NCBI GenBank assembly: GCA_036377075.1
Contig: DASUZB010000232.1
Coordinates: 1-17,055, forward strand
DNA length: 17,055 bases
Reading direction: 5' to 3'
Source of the DNA: DASUZB01 sp036377075
Lineage (GTDB): Bacteria > Actinomycetota > CALGFH01
Shown: one piece after another, positions 1-7,860 of the stretch
How positions within the stretch are numbered: the first letter of the stretch is position 1
How the letters are laid out: each line of letters begins with the position of its first letter
Made by a program: the position numbers and the translations under genes
The notes under the pieces: model-generated
What the model was told of the DNA's origin: nothing
Database searches by the model: none
What the model saw: only the letters and a program-made list of their open reading frames with translations

Positions 1-8
1 AGATCGAT

Positions 9-14
9 TATGCT
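9..14 (+). promoter_or_regulatory. Possible -10 element for the CGNR gene
   Basis: TATGCT lies in an unusually AT-rich patch at the very start of the window, 35 bases before the chosen ATG at 50. It fits a TAnnnT -10 element. Any -35 region would fall outside the window, so this is a weak call from sequence alone. Confidence 0.3.
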
Positions 15-49
15 AATGACAGTAGGCCATCGGGGTGACAGGAGTCAAG

Positions 50-595
50 ATGATCTTTGCCCATGACACGGAGGCGGCACTGGTGTCGGCCGCCGCCCTG
101 GTGAACACCGGTGGCCGCGACGAGGAGGCGCTGCCCGACCTCGCCGCGCTCGACCAGTTCTTCCGCGCCTACGGCTGGACCGGCCAGCGAGCGCACGACG
201 AGGCCGAGCTACGGTCCGTACGCGCCCTGCGGCCGCGGCTGCGGCGGATCTGGGAGGTCGGCGAGGACGAGGTCGTGGAGATCGTCAACGCGCTCCTGCG
301 CGAGTCGGACGCCCTTCCGCAGCTCGTCAGGCACGACGAGTGGTCCTACCACCTGCACGCCACGCCGCCCGACGCACCGCTGGCCACGCGCATGGCCGTC
401 GAGGCCGCGATGGCGTTCATCGACGTCGTCCGCACCGGGGAGCTGCGCCGCCTGCGGGTCTGCGAGTATCCCGACTGCGGCAACGTCCTGGTCGACCTCT
501 CCAAGAACCGGTCCAAGCGCTTCTGCGACGCCGGCTGCGGCAACCGGGCCGCGGTCACCGCCTACCGCGCCCGCAGGGCCGCCGCCCGGTCCTGA
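50..595 (+). CDS. CGNR zinc-finger protein (ABATE-type)
   Basis: This 181-residue protein ends in a CGNR zinc finger: C138-x4-C143 and C159-x3-C163, with the signature CGNRAAVTAYRARR directly after. The N-terminal part matches the layout of ABATE-domain proteins (stress-induced transcription regulators), which usually have about 180-200 residues, so it looks complete. I chose ATG at 50 because AGGAG at 40-44 stands five bases before it; a GTG at 35 in the same frame has no such site. The family is thought to bind DNA or nucleic acid through the finger, but targets are generally unknown. It lies 18 bases before a truncated LuxR regulator on the same strand. That neighbour begins with foreign sequence, so the pairing may be recent rather than functional. 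Confidence 0.85.
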   Translation: MIFAHDTEAALVSAAALVNTGGRDEEALPDLAALDQFFRAYGWTGQRAHDEAELRSVRALRPRLRRIWEVGEDEVVEIVNALLRESDALPQLVRHDEWSYHLHATPPDAPLATRMAVEAAMAFIDVVRTGELRRLRVCEYPDCGNVLVDLSKNRSKRFCDAGCGNRAAVTAYRARRAAARS

Positions 596-613
596 CCCTG
601 CCGTGGGCCTCAG

Positions 614-2413
614 GTGGCGAGCGCCGCCGTCTGGTCGTTCTCGAGCTCGTCGAGGTCGACGTCCGAGCGGGCGGCGGCGGCATCGGGCAACTTCGAGCTG
701 ACCGCCTCCAACCAGGCGGCCGTGGTGGACCTGTGCGGCCGGCTCGACGGCCTGCCGCTGGCGATCGAGCTCGCGGCGGTCAGGACGCGAGTCCTCACCG
801 CGGAACAGATCCTCGACCGCCTGACCGACCGGTTCGGTCTGCTGACCGGAGGAAGCCGCGCCGCGCTTCCCCGGCACCAGACCCTCCGGACTACGATCGA
901 CTGGAGCCACGATCTGCTGGAGGCGGGCGAGCGGGCGCTCCTGCGGCGGCTGTGCGTGTTCGCGGGCAGGTTCACGCTGGAAGACGTCGAGGCGGTCTGC
1001 ACGCTCGAGGACGTTCCCGCGGCACGAGCTTTGGACCTCCTGTCGTCGCTGGTCGACAAGTCCCTGGTGACGAAGGAGGACGCCAAGGGCCGCGCCTGCT
1101 ACCGGTTGCACGAGACGATGCGCGAGTACACCGGCATCAAGCTGCGGGAGGCTGGTGAGCAGGACGCCGTGGAACGGCGGTACGTCGACTACTACGTGGC
1201 CGCATGCCGGCAGTCCGCGGAGCAGAACCGCTATCGGCTCCTCGAATGGTTCGAATGGATGGAGCTGGAGATCGACAACGTCCGGTCGGTCCTCCAGCGA
1301 TGCCTGGTTCACGCGGACTTCCTCCGTGGAATCCACCTCGCCTGCTCCCTCGGCTGGTACTGGATCACGCGCGCCACCACCGAGGGTGTTCGGTGGCTCG
1401 ACGAGCTGCTCGCGTCTGGATCCCCGGAAGGTGGCAACGCGGCGGTGAGCGGGTGGGCGTACTTCATCCGCGGATTCCTGGCCGTGTTGCAGAACGATCC
1501 GGCGGCCGCCAGGCCCGCGCTCGAACGGGCAGTAGCTGCGGCGCGAGCGACAGGAAATCTCCCGCTGCTGTCCCAGGCACTCTCCATGGCATCGGTCGCC
1601 GCCAACATGGCCGGTGATGGCGCCGCCGCCGGGCGGCTGCTCGATGAGTCCCGCGCCGTGACGACGGGTCTCGACGACGCCGCCGCGACGGTCGTGCTGC
1701 TCCAGGCACGAGCGCTCAACGGCATGTTCGCGGGCGACCTCGAGGCGGTCAGCGCCGCGGCGACCGAAGGCGTGCGGCTCAGCCGGGAAGCGGGCGACCT
1801 CTACAGCCTGGAGATGATGCTCCTCAACCTCGGCTCCGCCACCCTGATGGCAGGCGATCCCGATCGCTCGCGGCCGCTGTTCGCCGAAGCGCTGCGGATC
1901 GGCAGGGAGATCGACGACCGGGTGGCGCAGTACTGCCTGCTCGACGCGCTGGGGTGCTGCGCCGCCGCCGCCGGCCAGGCGCGGCTCGCGGCGCAGCTGC
2001 TCGGCGCCGCCGAGACCGTGCGAACCGAGGCGGGTGCGACCCTGATCGGGACCCTCGCTCCGATCGTGGCCCAGGCCGAGGAGTCGGCGGTCGCGGCACT
2101 CGGGGCGGCGAGGTTCGAGGCCGAGTTCGAGGCCGGAAATGGCCTACGCCGGGACACCGCGATCCGGCTGGCGCTCGGCCAGCCGGATCATGCCGCCGCC
2201 GCGGCTTCGGACGACGGGAGCGTGGCACCGCTCGGGAAGCGCGAAGCCGACGTCGCACGGCTGGTCGCCGACGGTCTGAGCAACAAGCAGATCGGCGCTC
2301 GCCTGTTCATCTCCGAACGCACCGTCGACAGCCACGTCCGCAGCATCCTGAACAAGCTCGGCTTCAACTCACGCGCCCAGATCGCCGGCTGGATGGCGTC
2401 GTCGAAGCAGTAG
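614..2413 (+). pseudogene. LuxR-family regulator lacking its N-terminal ATPase part
   Basis: The reading frame gives 599 residues. From about residue 25 it matches the middle and end of large ATP-dependent LuxR regulators: the segment around LCGRLDGLPLAIELAA, the winged-helix-like region with LPRHQTLRTTIDWSHDLL, a TPR-like helical repeat region (about 200-500), and a C-terminal LuxR helix-turn-helix (about 540-595, with GLSNKQIGARLFISERTVDSH). Full members normally start with a Walker A P-loop and Walker B strand about 200 residues earlier. Both are missing. The GTG at 614 has no clear ribosome site, and its first 20 or so residues are Ser/Ala-rich and unlike the family. The same bases read on the minus strand give a plausible C-terminus of another gene ending at 610. 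I infer a 5' truncation at a rearrangement joint near 680. The fragment might still make a protein able to bind DNA but unable to bind ATP. Confidence 0.75.
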
Positions 2414-2561
2414 CGACGGTAGCTCCCCTTCCACCATCGCCCCCGACGTCGTCCGGAGAACCTTTTCGCGACGACGCTCCGTAAACGATGGCGAGGCGGT
2501 CGGCACATGGTGGCTCGCTACGGTCCTGCCACGCACGCCGGCCGCAAGGGGGGAGCCTGCC

Positions 2562-3296
2562 ATGCACGACGCCGCGCCCGTCCTCGGCGTGCTGGCCGGC
2601 GTGGCGAGCATCGCCAACACGATCCCCTACGTCCGCGACACGGTCCGTGGCTCCACCCGGCCCCACCGCGGGGCATGGCTCATCTGGGGGGTCCTCGCGG
2701 TCGTGGCGTGCCTGTCGCAGCGCGCCGACGGTGCGTCGTGGAGCCTGCCCATGCTCGCCGTCCAGGCCGTCCTCACCTGCTTCGTCTTCGGGCTGTCGAT
2801 CGGCCACGGTGAGGGGGGCCTCAGCCCCACCGAGGTGGCCATGGTGGCGCTCGCGGGCGCCGGCGTGGTCGGGTGGATGGTGGCCGACGAGCCGGTCATC
2901 GCCACCGCGTGCGTCGTGGCGGCCGACCTCCTCGCGGCGGCGATGATGGTCCCGAAGGCCTACCGCGACCCCGGCTCCGAGACGCTCGCGACGTTCGCGC
3001 TCGCGAGCCTCGGTGGCGTGCTCGCCGCCGGCAGCGTCGGTGCGGCCGACCCCTCGCTGCTCCTCTACCCGATCTACTTCTGCCTGGTGAACGGCGCGAT
3101 CGCGGCCCTGATCCGCCACCGTCGAGGCGTTCTCGCCAGCCTCGAGGCGACGTCGCCTCCGGCGCGGCGCCTCCGCCCGGCTGCCGCTCGCCATGACGCT
3201 CGTCGGTCGCAGCGGCCAAGACGCACGGGTCTGGTCCGTGCACCCACCTTGCCCCTGTGCGAACCTAGCGCCGCTGGTCACGGGTCCGACCATTGA
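2562..3296 (+). CDS. Multi-pass membrane protein with PQ-loop-like repeats
   Basis: This is a 244-residue protein with about six or seven hydrophobic segments between residues 5 and 185, followed by an Arg-rich tail. Two similar units are visible. One is near residue 20 (IPYVRDTVRGSTRPHRGAWL) and the second near residue 130 (VPKAYRDPGSETLATFALAS). Each has a proline at the end of a helix, a basic loop and a helix with small residues, as in PQ-loop/SWEET-like carriers. A substrate cannot be assigned. ATG at 2562 is preceded by AAGGGGGGAG at 2537-2546, a little far but the best site. The 43-residue tail after residue 200 is low-complexity and may vary between relatives. It stands alone on the plus strand, between the LuxR remnant and a hydrolase. 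Confidence 0.7.
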   Translation: MHDAAPVLGVLAGVASIANTIPYVRDTVRGSTRPHRGAWLIWGVLAVVACLSQRADGASWSLPMLAVQAVLTCFVFGLSIGHGEGGLSPTEVAMVALAGAGVVGWMVADEPVIATACVVAADLLAAAMMVPKAYRDPGSETLATFALASLGGVLAAGSVGAADPSLLLYPIYFCLVNGAIAALIRHRRGVLASLEATSPPARRLRPAAARHDARRSQRPRRTGLVRAPTLPLCEPSAAGHGSDH

Positions 3297-3358
3297 TCTG
3301 CCTTCCCGCCACGCCAAGGTCCGCCGGGACGGCGACGCAGGAGGTAACTGAGGCAGCC

Positions 3359-3946
3359 ATGTCACGGCGCGATCTCTACGGGGCCGGGACGGCCGAGGTG
3401 CAGGTGCTGTTCGAGGGCTACGTCGGTGAGCACACCGCGAGCACGGTCGCGCTGGTGCGCGACGGCGACACGACACTGGTCGTCGACCCGGGGATGGTGC
3501 CGAGCCGCGCGGCCATCCTCGACCCGCTGCGGCGCCTGGGAATCGACCCGGACGACGTCACCGACGTGGTCTTCTCCCACCACCACCCCGACCACACGCT
3601 CAACGCGGCACTGTTCCCGGCGGCGAGGTTCCACGACCACTGGGCCGTGTACCACCACGATCTGTGGATCGACCGCCAGGCCGAGGGCGCGGTGGTCAGC
3701 CCGTCGGTGCGGCTGATCGAGACACCCGGCCACACCGCGCAGGACGTCACCACGCTGGTGAGCACCGCCGACGGCGTGGTGGCGTTCACCCACTTGTGGT
3801 GGTCGGCCGACGGCCCTGCCGAGGACCCGTACGCGCAGGACGCCGTGGCGCTCCACGCCGGCCGCCGGCGCGTTCTGGAGATCGCCTCGCTGATCGTGCC
3901 GGGCCACGGCGCGGCGTTCGCGCCGACGCCCGACACGCCCCGCTGA
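3359..3946 (+). CDS. Metallo-beta-lactamase-fold hydrolase (MBLAC1-like)
   Basis: This 195-residue protein has the metallo-beta-lactamase core. The metal motif HxHxDH is seen as H74-x-H76-x-D78-H79 (SHHHPDH), followed by H125 in ETPGHT and H183 in VPGHG. The order and length resemble small MBLAC1-like proteins, which hydrolyse esters or act on nucleic acids; the substrate here is unknown. At the position where most members carry the bridging Asp of a GD motif, the protein reads AFTHLWW, so a histidine (H145) may replace it. The start at 3359 follows AGGAGGT at 3339-3345 with a long 13-base gap. An upstream ATG at 3293 in the same frame lacks a good site. It converges with the winged-helix gene, with only seven bases between the stops. 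Confidence 0.8.
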   Translation: MSRRDLYGAGTAEVQVLFEGYVGEHTASTVALVRDGDTTLVVDPGMVPSRAAILDPLRRLGIDPDDVTDVVFSHHHPDHTLNAALFPAARFHDHWAVYHHDLWIDRQAEGAVVSPSVRLIETPGHTAQDVTTLVSTADGVVAFTHLWWSADGPAEDPYAQDAVALHAGRRRVLEIASLIVPGHGAAFAPTPDTPR

Positions 3947-3953
3947 CGTCGTG

Positions 3954-4976
3954 TCAGTCGTCCCAGCGGACGACGATCCGCCCCTCGATACCGGGTATGG
4001 GCAAGGACTCCACTTCCGCCGCGACCGCCTCGCGTTCCGCGGGCGACAGCCGGCGCCAGGGCTGCACCGTCATCGCCGCGTCCGCACGCCGCCACGTCCC
4101 GACGACCTCTCCCTCGACGAGGAGGCCACCGGGCCAGACGCGGGGTGTCCACAGCGCGCGACGGCGTTCGGCGTCCGGGACCAGGAGTTCGCGGTCGGCT
4201 CCCTGGAGGAGGAGGTAGGCGTCGCCGCTCGGGAGCAGCCGTGCGGGCGCCGCGGGCCCTGGGGCGGCGCGGAAGGTCGGCTCGTCGCGTGTGAGGATCC
4301 ACGCCTCGCCGACCGGCGTTCGCGCCGGGGTCAACGACCTGCGGAGCGCCTCGAACGCTGTGACGCCGTGCCGCGGGCCGATCCCCGCCCACCGAGCAAA
4401 GGCCTCGGGCGTGGCCGGTCCGTAGGTGTGCAGGTAGCGGCGCGCGAGTTCGAGGCGGGCCTCGCGCGGGTCGACTGCAGGCGCCGGCACGGTCCAGACG
4501 GTCGGCTGCCGCGCGCCTTCCCACCGGATCAGGACCGTGCCGGTCGCTGCCGCGTACCGGAGGGCGTTGGGGTTCACGCCGAGTGCGCGCCCCGCCTCTC
4601 CGTGGGTCAGCCGCGCACCGCTGAGGAGGGCGTGCAGGCGGGTGGCGAGGTCCTCCGCCCGCCGCCGGCCTTTCGCGTCGTCCGGCAGGGTCCCGAGCGA
4701 GAACACGGCGAGGTCGCGCGCGGCGACGACGAAGACGTTGAACCGCGGGCCCCAGAGTTGGACCAGCGACGGGTCCTCCCACGTGGACGGTTCGGTGCCC
4801 TCGACGCGCGCGTGGATCGAGAGGAGGGCGGCCCTGGGCATGCTGTCCTGCAGCCCTGCCCATGCCGCACGCCGAAGCGAGCGTCCTCCTCGTGGGAGCC
4901 GCTCGTCGAGCGCCCCGACGTGTCGCCGGAACGCGAGGATCTGCGGCCGCGTAACGTCGAGCCGAGACCTGGTCAC
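3954..4976 (-). CDS. Winged-helix DNA-binding protein (HTH_42, AlkZ/YcaQ-like)
   Basis: The 340-residue protein matches the HTH_42 winged-helix family. The N-terminal segment holds LQDSMPRAALLSIHARVEG (about residues 42-60), in the place where AlkZ/YcaQ-type DNA glycosylases carry their catalytic Q-x-D/Q motif. The middle contains a run typical of the family, RRYLHTYGPATPEAFARWAG (about 185-204), and the C-terminal part ends with Arg/Trp-rich strands. Related proteins include glycosylases that unhook DNA crosslinks and uncharacterised paralogues. The exact Q-x-D/Q pair is not plain here, so enzyme activity is uncertain. The start is GTG at 4976 with a weak ribosome site. It is on the same strand as, and 96 bases downstream of, a small membrane protein. 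Confidence 0.8.
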   Translation of the reverse strand: MTRSRLDVTRPQILAFRRHVGALDERLPRGGRSLRRAAWAGLQDSMPRAALLSIHARVEGTEPSTWEDPSLVQLWGPRFNVFVVAARDLAVFSLGTLPDDAKGRRRAEDLATRLHALLSGARLTHGEAGRALGVNPNALRYAAATGTVLIRWEGARQPTVWTVPAPAVDPREARLELARRYLHTYGPATPEAFARWAGIGPRHGVTAFEALRRSLTPARTPVGEAWILTRDEPTFRAAPGPAAPARLLPSGDAYLLLQGADRELLVPDAERRRALWTPRVWPGGLLVEGEVVGTWRRADAAMTVQPWRRLSPAEREAVAAEVESLPIPGIEGRIVVRWDD

Positions 4977-5072
4977 GTCACATCACCCAACTGCCCGTCC
5001 GGTGGGCCAGGCAGGACGGAGCGGCGCGTGCCTCGCGGGCACTACGCCGGGACGGCGGGGTCCACGGGCCGC

Positions 5073-5483
5073 TCAGCTGGCACCCCAGACGCCGGACCGT
5101 CGGTAGCCGGCCACCATGGCCAGCCCGATGGCGAGCTGGACGACGCCGATCAGGCCCTGGAACACGACGTACCAGCTTGGGGTGCTGGCGGGCAGGACAC
5201 CGGTCAACTGCAAGATGGCCACCGGGACGCGTAGCACCCCTGCCAGGAAGGCGACCAGGACCAGCCAGAAGGTCCAGCGCCAGCGCCGCAGCACGCCGAT
5301 CGAGAGCAGCCCGATGACGGCGCACAGCACGACCACGAAGGCGGTTTGCGTCCACCGAGGCCAGCCAGGCGGGAGCCTGAGCGCCTGGTCGTAAACGTCG
5401 GGTGCCGCCGCCCGGATCACCACCAGGCTGGCCGAGACCACGAGGAGGAAACCGAGGACCAGCGCCTGTGTCCGGTTCACCAT
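5073..5483 (-). CDS. Small four-helix membrane protein of unknown function
   Basis: This 136-residue protein has four hydrophobic segments, roughly residues 7-27, 45-65, 70-95 and 105-127. Short charged loops lie between them, for example LRRWRWTF after helix 2. No enzyme or transport motif is visible. The start codon is ATG at 5483, with GTG as the next codon; neither has a strong ribosome site. Codon use is similar to the neighbours. I do not recognise the family. The downstream gene on the same strand is the winged-helix protein, but the 96-base gap gives no firm evidence for an operon. Confidence 0.6.
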   Translation of the reverse strand: MVNRTQALVLGFLLVVSASLVVIRAAAPDVYDQALRLPPGWPRWTQTAFVVVLCAVIGLLSIGVLRRWRWTFWLVLVAFLAGVLRVPVAILQLTGVLPASTPSWYVVFQGLIGVVQLAIGLAMVAGYRRSGVWGAS

Positions 5484-5690
5484 CGCGCACGGCGGCTAGC
5501 AAGTGTCGGCCCCACGCGCGTCCTATTCCGCCTGCTGAGCAGTTGTCATCTAGTGGAGCGTATCGGAGCCGATTGTCGTTGTGCGGACGGATGCATTTCG
5601 GGCCGGCCGTGGCCTGCGCCCGTTTCCCCCCACTTCCCTCCGCCCGACGCCGGGTCGCGCGGGACGGGACGGAGCAGGCAGGGACGCCAG
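5484..5690. other. Intergenic stretch, no gene seen
   Basis: This 207-base stretch is less GC-rich around 5520-5590 than its surroundings and holds no convincing reading frame. The AT-richer part, for example the region around 5540-5560, is a plausible promoter zone for the minus-strand membrane protein. I could not pick a specific -35/-10 pair with confidence. Confidence 0.3.
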
Positions 5691-5925
5691 CTATCGATCT
5701 GCGGCGGTGACGAGGTGCAGGTCGGTGATCTGGTAGCGGAAGAACTCGCTGCTGGGCCACCGGTCGGTCCCGAAGAACCAGCCGACCCGTCCGGCGCTGG
5801 GGATGGTCACGCCGTCGAAGGTGCGCCAGCCGGTGACCTCGCCACCGAAGGGGTGCCAGGCCCAGGTGCCGGTGCTGTCTGGGTCACCCCACCGGTCGAA
5901 CGTGAACGACCGCATGCGGCCGTCG
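5691..5925 (-). pseudogene. C-terminal fragment of a DUF6544/DUF6920-like protein
   Basis: About 75 residues ending at 5691 read as a typical family C-terminus. They include FTFDRWGDPDSTGTWAWHPF, then a WRTFDGVTIPSAG segment, then GWFFGTDRWP and FFRYQITDL. In complete relatives this block is the last third of a protein of roughly 250-300 residues. Upstream of ADGRM (about 5920) the reading frame stays open for over 2 kb, but only because it mirrors plus-strand genes; no family sequence continues there. An ATG at 5915 would permit a short product, but it has no good ribosome site. I read it as a decayed remnant whose 5' part was lost. The family name is from memory of the C-terminal motif and is moderately sure. 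Confidence 0.55.
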
Positions 5926-6034
5926 GCGTCTCGCCCCCTCTCCTGCTTTCCGCGGAGGAGGTCGCAGGGCGCTGGTCCGCCGGCGCCGGGACCGGCGGTC
6001 CCTGTCGCCCGCGGCCATGCGGCCCGGCGGCGGG

Positions 6035-6077
6035 AGGCCGATGGTCCCTGGGCACCGTCCCGGGCGCCGCATAGCGT
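6035..6077 (+). promoter_or_regulatory. DosR-type box and -10 element for the first CBS-BON gene
   Basis: The box AGGCCGATGGTCCC (6035-6048) reads on the other strand as GGGAC-CATC-GGCCT. It is followed after exactly 23 bases by TAGCGT (6072-6077). The predicted start is near 6084, about 60 bases before the ATG. A second, highly symmetrical box, GGGACCGGCGGTCC, lies upstream at 5988-6001. The same TAGCGT and the same spacing recur in front of the next gene. The box resembles the mycobacterial DosR site (GGGACTTNNGNCCC); the assignment is inference. Confidence 0.65.
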
Positions 6078-6143
6078 GCCGGTAGGAAGCGCGTCGACGC
6101 CCGTACGGGGTACGGGCTCCCGGCCGGGGAGGTGTGCCGAAGG

Positions 6144-6737
6144 ATGCGGCTCGAGGACGTGATGACCAGCCCGGTCGTGACCGTGGCACCGACCACGCGG
6201 CTCAAGCAGGTCGCCGCCCTGCTGGTGCGCCACGGCTTCAACGCGGTCCCGGTGGTCGACCAGGGCGACCTGGTCGGCATCGTCTCCGAGGCGGACCTGG
6301 TCGGGTTGGAGTCGTTGCCGGACCCCCGCGCCCACGCGCTGCGCTGGCCGGCCCCGGCCGCGGCGGTCCCGCACCTGGCCGGTGAGGTGATGACCCGCGA
6401 GGTGCTGGCGTTGCCGCCGGACGCCGACGCCGCCGAGGCGGCCCGCCTGATGCTCGACCGCGGGGTCAAGTCGATCCCGGTGGTCCTCGGCGGCCGGGTG
6501 GTCGGGATCGTGACGCGGCGTGACCTGCTCAGGGTGCTGGCCCGCAGCGACCACGCGATCCGGGCCGAGGTGGAGCGCCTGCTCGGCGAGGAGCTCGGTG
6601 GCCACCGCCCGGTCGAGGTCGCCGACGGCGTGGTGGTCCTGGCGGGGTTCGACTCCGGGCGGGAGAGCGAACTGGCCGAGCTGCTGGTCCGTACCGTCCC
6701 CGGCGTGGTCGAGGTCCGGGTGACGGCCTCGTCCTGA
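6144..6737 (+). CDS. CBS-CBS-BON protein
   Basis: This 197-residue protein has two CBS domains. The first is residues 1-60 (starts MRLEDVMTSPVVTVAP, then VPVVDQGDLVGIVSEADL). The second is about 82-135 (EVMTREVLALPPDADAAEAA, then IPVVLGGRVVGIVTRRDLL). A short BON-like domain follows at about 142-195 (alternating strands around VEVADGVVVLAGF). Tandem CBS domains usually bind adenosine nucleotides and sense energy state; BON domains bind membranes or partners. I chose ATG at 6144 because GGGGAGG at 6126-6132 is 11 bases before it; the GTG at 6132 overlaps that site. It has its own DosR-type promoter and a close paralogue directly downstream. In mycobacteria the CBS protein Hrp1 belongs to the DosR regulon, which fits the context. 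Confidence 0.88.
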   Translation: MRLEDVMTSPVVTVAPTTRLKQVAALLVRHGFNAVPVVDQGDLVGIVSEADLVGLESLPDPRAHALRWPAPAAAVPHLAGEVMTREVLALPPDADAAEAARLMLDRGVKSIPVVLGGRVVGIVTRRDLLRVLARSDHAIRAEVERLLGEELGGHRPVEVADGVVVLAGFDSGRESELAELLVRTVPGVVEVRVTASS

Positions 6738-6760
6738 GCCGACGGGGACCTCCCGAAGGG

Positions 6761-6803
6761 GGGCCGGGTGGCCCTGGGGCGCGGCCCCGTCCCGGCATAG
6801 CGT
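6761..6803 (+). promoter_or_regulatory. DosR-type box and -10 element for the second CBS-BON gene
   Basis: The box GGGCCGGGTGGCCC (6761-6774) is a symmetrical variant of the motif. It is followed after exactly 23 bases by TAGCGT (6798-6803). The predicted start is near 6810, about 42 bases before ATG 6852. The -10 with its flanks (catagcgt, then ccgg) repeats that of the preceding gene, suggesting the promoter was duplicated with the gene. Confidence 0.65.
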
Positions 6804-6851
6804 CCGGGTCAGGAGGGCAAGCGACCGCGGGCGACCGGACGGAGGCGGCAG

Positions 6852-7523
6852 ATGCGCTGCGTGGTGGAGGAGCTGATGACCCGGGAGGTCGTCATCGTCG
6901 GGGTGGACGCCACCTACCGGGAGGTCGTCGCCCTGATGGATCGGCACCGGGTGAGCGCGCTGCCGGTGGTCGCCGCGGACGGCCGGCTCGTCGGCATCGT
7001 CTCCTCGGCCGACCTGATCCTCAAGCAGGACCCGGCGGTGCGCGAGGAGCTGCTCCCCGCAGGGGCACGCGCCCACGTCGAGCAGGTCAAGGCGGCGGCG
7101 ACCACCGCCGGGGAGCTGATGACCGCCCCGGTGCTGACCGTGCGCCCGCACCAGACCGTGGCCCAGGCGGTGCGGCTGCTGCACCACTTCGACGTCAAGC
7201 ACCTGCCCGTGGTCGACGAGGCGGGCCGGCTGGTCGGCATCGTGAGCCGCGGCGACCTGCTGCGCGTGTTCCTCCGCCCGGACGAGGAGATCGAGCGGGA
7301 GGTCACCGAGCAGGTCCTCGGCCAGCCCTACGTGGCCGGGAACGTCGAGGTCGCGGTCCGGGTCGAGGGTGGCGTCGTGCGGCTCGAAGGCCATGCCCGC
7401 CGGCGGCCCGACCTGGAGGCGCTGATCGACCTCCTGCATGAGGTCGACGGCGTGGTCGCGGTGGATAGCCAGGTGTCCTGCATGGTCCCCGAACCCGGCG
7501 TGGTACCGCTGCGTCGTCCCTGA
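6852..7523 (+). CDS. CBS-CBS-BON protein (paralogue)
   Basis: This 223-residue protein has CBS domain 1 at residues 1-58 (VEELMTREVVIVGV; LPVVAADGRLVGIVSSADL), CBS domain 2 at about 88-145 (AGELMTAPVLTVRPHQTVAQ; LPVVDEAGRLVGIVSRGDLL), and a BON domain at about 150-210 (EIEREVTEQVL, then VEVAVRVEGGVVRLEGHA). The ribosome site GGAGG at 6841-6845 is six bases before ATG 6852. It is a tandem paralogue of the gene ending at 6737 and has its own DosR-type promoter in the 114-base gap. The expected role is adenine-nucleotide sensing under stress; the partner is unknown. Domain identity is clear, and only the biological role is inferred. Confidence 0.9.
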   Translation: MRCVVEELMTREVVIVGVDATYREVVALMDRHRVSALPVVAADGRLVGIVSSADLILKQDPAVREELLPAGARAHVEQVKAAATTAGELMTAPVLTVRPHQTVAQAVRLLHHFDVKHLPVVDEAGRLVGIVSRGDLLRVFLRPDEEIEREVTEQVLGQPYVAGNVEVAVRVEGGVVRLEGHARRRPDLEALIDLLHEVDGVVAVDSQVSCMVPEPGVVPLRRP

Positions 7524-7562
7524 GTGAGGCGACCCTGGGTCGTCGATGGACGGGAGGCTGCC

Positions 7563-7633
7563 GTGGGTGACGCGATCCGAACAGAAGGGCTGACCAAGTC
7601 TCGAGAAACCTGGCCGCGCTGGCCGACCTCGAC
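7563..7633 (+). pseudogene. Start of an ABC-transporter ATPase gene, cut short
   Basis: After GGGAGG with a five-base gap, GTG 7563 opens with GDAIRTEGLTKS, the usual first strand of ABC-2-type ATPases. A shift of frame then gives RNLAALADLD (7604-7633), which fits the next family segment. Walker A, expected about 30 residues on, is absent because the sequence runs into a flavodoxin start in the opposite direction. Both the frameshift and the loss are inferred from short similarity, so this is a moderate call. Confidence 0.45.
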
Positions 7634-7732
7634 GGCGGTCAAGCGCATGCGGGTGGCAAGGCCCTCCGCGACGGCGTCCGCGACCACCTTGGTGTTGCCG
7701 AACATCGATTCGAAGACCACGAGCGCGCGCAT
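7620..7732 (-). pseudogene. Start of a flavodoxin gene, cut short
   Basis: The minus strand from ATG 7732 reads MRALVVFESMFGNTKVVADA, then about 18 further residues ending near AVEVGQ. This is the flavodoxin first strand, the FMN-phosphate loop (SMFGNT) and first helix and second strand. It has a strong ribosome site (GGAGGAGGGAG, seven bases before the ATG). An in-frame ATG at 7762 also has a good site (AAAGGAG, six bases before). After about residue 38 the family sequence stops and the frame runs into sequence mirrored from the ABC fragment and the CBS gene. The gene has lost roughly three quarters of its length. Confidence 0.6.
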
Positions 7733-7860
7733 GGTCGCTCCCTCCTCCCAACCCGAACTCATCGAGGTCTCCTTTCATCGGTGGAGTCGCGCGTCGACGG
7801 CAGCGCGTGCCACACGCCACGGCGGAAGCCGGTTGGGCACTGCGCGTGCCGGTCTCGTCG

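Noticed and set aside
209..1336. Minus-strand open frame of 375 residues
   Set aside because: It is antisense to the CGNR and LuxR genes and shows no family motifs; only the short tail ending at 610 in another frame looks protein-like.
2364..3476. Minus-strand open frame of 370 residues
   Set aside because: It is antisense to the membrane protein and repetitive in Arg, Glu and Asp; no start site or motif supports it.
6744..6758. Second DosR-type box upstream of the second CBS-BON gene (GGGACCTCCCGAAG)
   Set aside because: The left half is good, but the right half does not match, and it is not at the 23-base pair distance.
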